11,714 nt of DNA from an uncultured Dyadobacter sp. (GTDB taxonomy: Bacteria > Bacteroidota > Bacteroidia > Cytophagales > Spirosomataceae). Positions within the stretch are counted from its first letter, which is position 1. Every line of letters starts with the position of its first letter. The stretch spans positions 1 through 11,714 of the forward strand of contig CALGRQ010000085.1 in assembly GCA_937880795.1 (NCBI GenBank), written 5' to 3'. The notes under the pieces are model-generated. The model did no database searches. It worked only from the letters and a program-made list of their open reading frames with translations, and was not told where the DNA came from. A program made the position numbers and the translations under genes. This document shows, piece by piece, positions 7,618 through 11,714 of this stretch.

Positions 7618-8214
7618 ATGAAAAAATCATTATTTGTATACTGCCTTTTAATTTCAATTACTAGTTTCGGACAAGACCAACCCGAGGCAGGGAGCTATCG
7701 AAAATGGTACATCCCGGATCACATGAAATTGCAATTTGCAGGGAATATAGGATTTATGTCGGGAGGACCGGGTTATGTTTCAAAAGACAAGTCGCTGGAA
7801 ACCGATGTGCTTTTTGGATTTCTTCCACAAAAATATGGCGGTGATGCGCTCATTAGTTTAACCACTAAAATCACCTATTCTCCGTGGCGAATTCCACTGA
7901 AGAACGACTATCATGTCTCGCCGTTTTCAATTGGTTTTTATTCAAGCCACACATTTGGGCCTCAGTTTGATACCAAATGGCCCGAATATTATCCGAAAGG
8001 CTATTACTGGTGGGCCACCGCGATCCGGCTTGGTGCTTATGTCGGTGGAAAAGTGGGACTAGATGTAAAAAATAAAAAACACATCAAAGGATTTGAGTTT
8101 TATTACGAAGTGGGTACTTACGACCTCATGTTCATCAGCTATGTCCAAAACACGGGATTTCTGAAACCCTCAGACATACTTAGTCTTGCACTAGGCGTTA
8201 AAGTGGGATTTTAA
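7618..8214 (+). CDS. Unrecognised exported protein, probable outer-membrane beta-barrel or associated protein
   Basis: 198 residues; I do not recognise a named family. The N-terminus MKKSLFVYCLLISITSFGQDQ is a clear Sec signal peptide with cleavage likely after SFG or FGQ. The mature part is rich in Gly and aromatic residues with alternating strand-like segments (LQFAGNIGFMSGGPGYVS, SPFSIGFYSSHTFGPQFD, YYWWATAIRLGAYVGGKVGL). It ends in ALGVKVGF, and a C-terminal Phe after alternating hydrophobics is typical of outer-membrane beta-barrels. It lies 5 bases downstream of the phosphoesterase lipoprotein gene and is certainly co-transcribed, which suggests a joint envelope role, perhaps binding or modifying the same substrate. 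The function itself is unknown. Confidence 0.75.
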   Translation: MKKSLFVYCLLISITSFGQDQPEAGSYRKWYIPDHMKLQFAGNIGFMSGGPGYVSKDKSLETDVLFGFLPQKYGGDALISLTTKITYSPWRIPLKNDYHVSPFSIGFYSSHTFGPQFDTKWPEYYPKGYYWWATAIRLGAYVGGKVGLDVKNKKHIKGFEFYYEVGTYDLMFISYVQNTGFLKPSDILSLALGVKVGF

Positions 8215-8304
8215 GAATGCCTTCATATAAGGGCCAATTACTTTAGTTTTTTATAACCTATAAGCCCCTTCCCTATACACGAGGCGTTTCTCAACAAAGC
8301 ATGT

Positions 8305-8331
8305 ATGCTCAAAATTTTGAAGCCTGAGCAT
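8305..8331. repeat. 7-bp inverted repeat with an internal 12-bp palindrome
   Basis: ATGCTCA (8305-8311) pairs exactly with TGAGCAT (8325-8331), and the perfect palindrome TCAAAATTTTGA (8309-8320) overlaps the left arm. It lies about 90 bases after the two-gene envelope unit and 119 before the hydrolase. There is no T-run, so terminator function is doubtful; a regulator-binding site is equally possible. Confidence 0.3.
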
Positions 8332-8383
8332 CCTTAGAACCTTAATTCCTGCGTCTGTTTTAACCCAATCTGCTAAGGGCTGG

Positions 8384-8414
8384 TATGATCTTTTGCGTTA
8401 AAAAGGTATATTTC
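8384..8414 (+). promoter_or_regulatory. Candidate Bacteroidota sigma-A promoter for the alpha/beta hydrolase
   Basis: TATG (8384-8387; consensus TTTG) lies 19 bases before TATATTTC (8407-8414; consensus TAnnTTTG). This is seven of eight at the -7 box counting the free positions, and three of four at -33, with the spacing known for the phylum. It predicts transcription starting near 8420 and a leader of about 30 bases before ATG 8450. Confidence 0.45.
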
Positions 8415-8449
8415 GAAAACAGAAACATTCAAAAACTCAACCTAGCGAT

Positions 8450-9271
8450 ATGGGAAAAATCACAGTAAAGGACGGAACAGAAATCTATTATAAAGATTGG
8501 GGAACAGGACAACCCATATTCTTTCATCATGGCTGGCCTTTATCCAGTGACGACTGGGATGCTCAAATGATGTTTTTTCTTGAAAAAGGATTCAGAGTAA
8601 TTGCGCACGACCGACGCGGACATGGAAGGTCCACCCAAACTTTTGAAGGGAATGATATGGATACCTATGTCGAAGATGTGGCCGAACTGACGAAGGCACT
8701 TGACTTAAAAGATGCGATACACGTGGGGCATTCAACAGGTGGTGGCGAAGTGATTCGCTATGCGGCAAAATACGGAAAAGGAAGGGTTGCCAAAGCAGTT
8801 TTGGTGAGTGCCGTTACACCACTCATGCTTAAAACCAAAGAAAATCCTGATGGGGTACCGATGTCCGTTTTTGACGATATAAGGAAAGGAACGGCTACCA
8901 ACAGACAACAATATTTTCAGGATTTCAACGAGGCCTTTTATGGCTATAACCGTAAAGGAGCCAAGGTATCACAAGCTATCCGAGATAATTACTGGCGGCA
9001 GGTCATGATGGGAGGTATAAAGGCTCATTACGATTGTATCAAGGCATTTTCTGAAACCGATTTTACAGAGGATTTAAAATCTGTGGATATACCTGTTTTA
9101 GTAATGCATGGCGACGACGACCAAATTGTACCTCACGAACTAACTTCTATAAGAGCTGAGAAACTCTTAAAAAATGGCAAATTGATCATCTACCCGGGTT
9201 TTCCTCACGGCATGCCTACAACAGAAGCAGCCAAAATCAATCAGGACATTCTGGAATTTATTAATTCCTAA
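8450..9271 (+). CDS. Alpha/beta hydrolase, non-heme chloroperoxidase/perhydrolase family
   Basis: A 273-residue cytosolic enzyme of the bacterial cofactor-free haloperoxidase (perhydrolase/esterase) group, of the usual length. HHGWPLSSDDWD carries the oxyanion-hole segment, and AHDRRGHGRS follows the family consensus. The nucleophile is Ser95 in GHSTGGG, the acid Asp224 in HGDDDQIVP, and the base His253 in FPHG; these residue numbers coincide with those of characterised bacterial chloroperoxidases as I recall them. In vivo these act as esterases, or form peracids from carboxylic acids and peroxide; the natural substrate is unknown. There is no signal peptide. It is a single gene with a candidate promoter about 36 bases upstream of its start and a strong terminator after it, convergent with pgk. 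Confidence 0.93.
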   Translation: MGKITVKDGTEIYYKDWGTGQPIFFHHGWPLSSDDWDAQMMFFLEKGFRVIAHDRRGHGRSTQTFEGNDMDTYVEDVAELTKALDLKDAIHVGHSTGGGEVIRYAAKYGKGRVAKAVLVSAVTPLMLKTKENPDGVPMSVFDDIRKGTATNRQQYFQDFNEAFYGYNRKGAKVSQAIRDNYWRQVMMGGIKAHYDCIKAFSETDFTEDLKSVDIPVLVMHGDDDQIVPHELTSIRAEKLLKNGKLIIYPGFPHGMPTTEAAKINQDILEFINS

Positions 9272-9289
9272 AAGATAGGCATCTGCATA

Positions 9290-9326
9290 AAAATGGGGTG
9301 TTTGGCAAAACCAAACACCCCATTTT
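9290..9326. terminator. Bidirectional intrinsic terminator between the convergent hydrolase gene and pgk
   Basis: A perfect 16-bp stem, 9290-9305 against 9311-9326, with a 5-base loop CAAAA. The GC-rich core TGGGGTGTTTGG is flanked by A/T pairs that give a U-run in both directions. It sits 18 bases after the hydrolase stop and 30 bases beyond the pgk stop, exactly where a shared terminator is expected. Confidence 0.92.
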
Positions 9327-9356
9327 ATATATCGGCAAATTGTTACCAAAAAACTA

Positions 9357-10547
9357 TTAAGCTTCCAAAGCAGCAACACCCGGAAGAACTTTACCTTCCA
9401 TGTATTCCAACAATGCACCACCACCGGTTGAAACATAACTTACGCGGTCGCCGTATCCTGCATTGTTAATGGCAGAAGCCGAGTCACCACCACCGATTAG
9501 TGAGAAAGCGTCGTTATCTTCCGTGGCAGCCACAACCGATTTTGCAATCGCGTTAGTTCCCACTGCGAAATTAGGGAATTCAAAAACACCCATTGGGCCA
9601 TTCCAAAGTACTGTTTTCGATTTTGCAATGATTTCAGAGAATATCTTGGCCGTTTCAGGACCAATGTCCAATCCTTCCCATCCGTCTGGTATTTGACCTG
9701 CTGGAACGGTTTGGCGCGTAGCATCATTGCTGAAATCATCCGCAATAATGGTATCCACCGGCAAGATCAAATTAACGCCCTTTTCTTTGGCCTTTTGGAT
9801 AAGCTCCAAAGTAAGTTCTTGCTTGTCAGCTTCAAGAAGAGACTTTCCAATTTGCCCTCCTTGCGCCTTAGCAAAAGTATAGGACATACCCCCGCCAATG
9901 ATCAGGTTGTCAACTGAATCAAGCAAACGTTCAATAATTAATATTTTATCAGAGATTTTCGCGCCACCCATTATCGCCGTAAACGGACGTTCAGCGTGTC
10001 CTAAAAGTCTTTCTGCGTTATCAAGTTCTGCCTGCATTACATAGCCACAAACTTTGTCGGTGAAGAACTTTCCGATCACAGCAGTAGAAGCGTGCGCACG
10101 GTGAGCAGTTCCGAAAGCGTCCATTACCCAAACATCACCTAATTTGGCAAGTTTAGCGGCAAATTCTTCATTTCCTTTTTCTTCTTCTTTGTAAAAACGT
10201 AGGTTTTCCAGAAGCAACACTTCACCCGGTTGTAAGCCTGCCGCAAGTTCAGTAGCTTTTTCACCAATACAATCGTCAGCGAATTTTACTGTCTTTCCAA
10301 GAATCAGAGACAATGGGTTTACCAGATGCTTTAAGGAATATTTTTCAGTAGGACCATCCTTAGGACGACCAAGGTGTGACATCAAAATCACAGATCCTCC
10401 TTCGTTCAATATTTTGCTGATAGTAGGAATCGTTGCCCGTATACGGGTATCATCTGTAATCTCGAACTTATCGTTAAGCGGTACGTTAAAATCAACACGA
10501 ACCAGGGCCTTCTTGCCTGAAAAATTGTAAGAATCTAATGTTGTCAT
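9357..10547 (-). CDS. pgk: Phosphoglycerate kinase
   Basis: Cytosolic glycolytic enzyme that transfers phosphate from 1,3-bisphosphoglycerate to ADP. I place the start at ATG 10547 (396 aa); an in-frame ATG at 10598 would add 17 residues unlike the family and would run through the apparent promoter. From the chosen start, VRVDFNVPLN (16-25), TRIRA (34-38) and SHLGRPK (57-63) form the substrate-binding N-domain. MDAFGTAHRAHAS follows. MGGAKISDKILIIERLL and GGGMSYTFA belong to the nucleotide-binding C-domain with WNGPMGVFEF, and GGGDSA and STGGGALLEYMEGKVLPG close it. All expected motifs are intact and length is normal. It stands alone, convergent with the hydrolase and divergent from the FAN1-like gene. 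A TACATTTG -7 box and a hairpin lie just upstream. Confidence 0.98.
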   Translation of the reverse strand: MTTLDSYNFSGKKALVRVDFNVPLNDKFEITDDTRIRATIPTISKILNEGGSVILMSHLGRPKDGPTEKYSLKHLVNPLSLILGKTVKFADDCIGEKATELAAGLQPGEVLLLENLRFYKEEEKGNEEFAAKLAKLGDVWVMDAFGTAHRAHASTAVIGKFFTDKVCGYVMQAELDNAERLLGHAERPFTAIMGGAKISDKILIIERLLDSVDNLIIGGGMSYTFAKAQGGQIGKSLLEADKQELTLELIQKAKEKGVNLILPVDTIIADDFSNDATRQTVPAGQIPDGWEGLDIGPETAKIFSEIIAKSKTVLWNGPMGVFEFPNFAVGTNAIAKSVVAATEDNDAFSLIGGGDSASAINNAGYGDRVSYVSTGGGALLEYMEGKVLPGVAALEA

Positions 10548-10559
10548 GGGCATGTAAAA

Positions 10560-10579
10560 TTGTTTTCCATTGAAAACAA
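10560..10579. repeat. 8-bp perfect inverted repeat overlapping the pgk promoter and leader
   Basis: TTGTTTTC (10560-10567) pairs exactly with GAAAACAA (10572-10579) across a 4-base loop CATT. It overlaps the downstream edge of the -7 box and the predicted transcription start, 13 bases upstream of the pgk ATG. An operator or a hairpin at the mRNA 5' end would fit. Confidence 0.45.
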
Positions 10580-10584
10580 ATGTA
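10577..10584 (-). promoter_or_regulatory. -7 promoter box of pgk (TACATTTG)
   Basis: Read on the - strand, TACATTTG matches the Bacteroidota -7 consensus TAnnTTTG perfectly. It predicts a start of transcription near 10570 and a leader of about 23 bases before ATG 10547. No good TTTG is found 19-21 bases further upstream, so the -33 element is weak. The box supports 10547 over the longer start. Confidence 0.6.
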
Positions 10585-10635
10585 AGCCAATTCTTCATAA
10601 AATACTACGTATTGCAAAAAGGGCGAAATTTGAAT

Positions 10636-10656
10636 TGTAAAAATCCAATTTTTACA
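10636..10656. repeat. 9-bp perfect inverted repeat in the pgk/FAN1-like divergent region
   Basis: TGTAAAAAT (10636-10644) is exactly complementary to ATTTTTACA (10648-10656), spacer CCA. It lies about 50 bases upstream of the pgk -7 box. A tight 9-3-9 symmetry suggests a binding site for a dimeric regulator. A terminator is unlikely, since the stem is almost all A/T. Confidence 0.45.
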
Positions 10657-10776
10657 GAATATTTTTCTAAAATAGAACGCAAATCATTGCTTCTTTATTT
10701 AGTACTAATCGAGGCACCTGCCGAAAAGTATATACGCAACAAATTGGTTTTGAGCGAAAAAGTCGTCCCTATGTTG

Positions 10777-10799
10777 CACCAAAATCTGCAACTTTGGTG
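10777..10799. repeat. 7-bp perfect inverted repeat upstream of the FAN1-like gene
   Basis: CACCAAA (10777-10783) pairs with TTTGGTG (10793-10799), spacer 9 bases. A second, overlapping symmetry, TTGCA (10774-10778) with TGCAA (10787-10791), shares the spacer. The TTTG of the right arm could serve as a -33 box, so an operator role over this promoter is plausible. Confidence 0.35.
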
Positions 10800-10826
10800 T
10801 TACAATCTATATCAAAGTTATTTTTA
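10793..10826 (+). promoter_or_regulatory. Weak candidate promoter of the FAN1-like gene
   Basis: TTTG (10793-10796) and TATTTTTA (10819-10826, one mismatch to TAnnTTTG) are 22 bases apart, one more than usual. The start of transcription would then fall almost on the GTG start codon at 10833, implying a leaderless or nearly leaderless message. This is a low-confidence call in an A/T-rich stretch. Confidence 0.25.
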
Positions 10827-10832
10827 TCAATC

Positions 10833-11714
10833 GTGCAAAGTACCGCTTTCCCACAGGATCTGCCTCCCAAATATTACCATGATTACTTCTGTTACGTACT
10901 CAATTTTGTACGCAAAAGGTACCAGGGTATACTGTATGAGCAGGAAATAGAGTTCCTGGACACCTATGCACAACTATCAGAAGATGCCCAGTGCCTCTTT
11001 ATACGTTTCAGTAACCGGAGCAAATCATTTTTCAGAGTCAATAGCCTCTCATACGATGAAATCGTTGACATTCCGGCTGCCTTGCAGGAGCTATCCGAAT
11101 ATCATTTCATAGATGATCATCACTCGGAAAGATCCGAAGAAATTATCGACCTGTTCACAAAAGAACAACTACTGGACCTCACCCGAAGACTAGAACCGGA
11201 TGTAATGCCGGCTAAAAGTATTAAAAAGCCAGACCTCGTAAGATGGTTACTATACACCTACGACTTCAAGCAGCTGACGGATCTTATCCATGATACAGAA
11301 CCAGTTATCAAAGTAGGGAGAGAAAGCGAGGTAATGCTCATGAAATTCTTGTTCTTTGGAAACCGCTATGCGGACATGACGGAGTTCGTGATACGTGACC
11401 TGGGGCATGTACGTTTTCAATCTTTTGATGAGGCACATTTGGCCATCCAATTTGACACCAGAAAGGATGTGGACGACACATTGATGGTATCGTTGATGAA
11501 AGAAACTTTCGATGTGATGAAGCAACAGTTTCCACCCGAAGAAATTTTTGACTGGTTCATGAACTGGCAAGGTGGCATGGGAGGTGATTTAAGCAAAAAA
11601 GCCCTACCCTCTTACAATGGTTTCATTATGAAAGTCAGTGCCTGGCTGGAACGCAAAAAGATGCTTTCCCAGGCGCTTACTATATACCAACTTTCGAACG
11701 ATGCCCCATCCCGC
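10833..11714 (+). CDS. FAN1-like / VRR-NUC family nuclease, N-terminal part (partial at right edge)
   Basis: The frame is open from 10671 to the window end; from GTG 10833 it gives 294 residues with the C-terminus missing. LPPKYYHDYFCYVLNFV, then LSEDAQCLFIRFSNRS, FFRVNSLSYDEI and KPDLVRWLL match my recollection of the N-terminal part of FAN1-type VRR-NUC proteins: an SAP-like DNA-binding segment and then helical TPR-like repeats (…KVSAWLERKKMLSQALTIYQL). Such proteins cut branched or cross-linked DNA (interstrand cross-link repair). The VRR-NUC catalytic domain would be downstream, outside the window, so activity is inferred. No in-frame ATG exists before about residue 125, within the conserved part; GTG 10833 is the best start because conserved sequence begins just after it, with TTG 10794 and GTG 10797 as alternatives. 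It is divergent from pgk across 285 bases. Confidence 0.8.
   Translation, partial: MQSTAFPQDLPPKYYHDYFCYVLNFVRKRYQGILYEQEIEFLDTYAQLSEDAQCLFIRFSNRSKSFFRVNSLSYDEIVDIPAALQELSEYHFIDDHHSERSEEIIDLFTKEQLLDLTRRLEPDVMPAKSIKKPDLVRWLLYTYDFKQLTDLIHDTEPVIKVGRESEVMLMKFLFFGNRYADMTEFVIRDLGHVRFQSFDEAHLAIQFDTRKDVDDTLMVSLMKETFDVMKQQFPPEEIFDWFMNWQGGMGGDLSKKALPSYNGFIMKVSAWLERKKMLSQALTIYQLSNDAPSR

Noticed and set aside
10570..10950. 126-codon + strand frame starting inside the pgk leader
   Set aside because: Its translation has no family character, and its right part lies out of frame over the N-terminal coding sequence of the FAN1-like protein.
11250..11570. 106-codon - strand frame inside the FAN1-like gene
   Set aside because: It is antisense to a clearly conserved coding frame and has no recognisable protein features.

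Overview
The window looks like a chromosomal segment from a member of the Bacteroidota, probably a Cytophagales-type bacterium. The evidence is moderate A+T content and almost no Shine-Dalgarno sequences. At least one start region carries a -7 box of the TAnnTTTG type typical of this phylum. Secreted proteins are lipoproteins or end in a terminal Phe like outer-membrane barrels. The genus cannot be named from this sequence alone.

Layout, left to right. (1) The 3' end of a GH43-like beta-propeller glycosidase. (2) A PLP enzyme of the diaminopropionate ammonia-lyase family (dpaL/ygeX). (3) After a roughly 300-base gap with a hairpin just before the start codon, a tight four-gene operon on the + strand (1947-6094). 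It encodes a DevA/LolD-like ABC ATPase, a lipoprotein periplasmic adaptor, a DevC/MacB-like FtsX-fold permease and a TolC-family outer-membrane channel. Together these form a complete tripartite ABC exporter spanning both membranes; its substrate is not evident. (4) A 277-base gap, then a small SnoaL-like NTF2-fold protein. (5) A two-gene unit with a 5-base gap: a calcineurin-like phosphoesterase lipoprotein and an unrecognised exported, probably outer-membrane, protein. (6) A chloroperoxidase-type alpha/beta hydrolase with its own candidate promoter, ending at a strong bidirectional terminator (16-bp perfect stem). (7) Convergent to it, phosphoglycerate kinase (pgk) on the - strand. (8) Divergent from pgk, the first 294 codons of a FAN1/VRR-NUC-like DNA-repair nuclease. 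It runs off the right edge and has no ATG that could serve as its start.

Most genes belong to known families. The less ordinary content is regulatory or structural. The pgk/FAN1-like divergent region (10548-10832) holds three separate perfect inverted repeats. A hairpin sits about 14 bases upstream of the exporter ATPase. The gap before the SnoaL-like gene contains a protein-like antisense reading frame interrupted by one TGA. I found no transposase, integrase, CRISPR array, tRNA or rRNA, and no convincing undescribed defence or mobile system.
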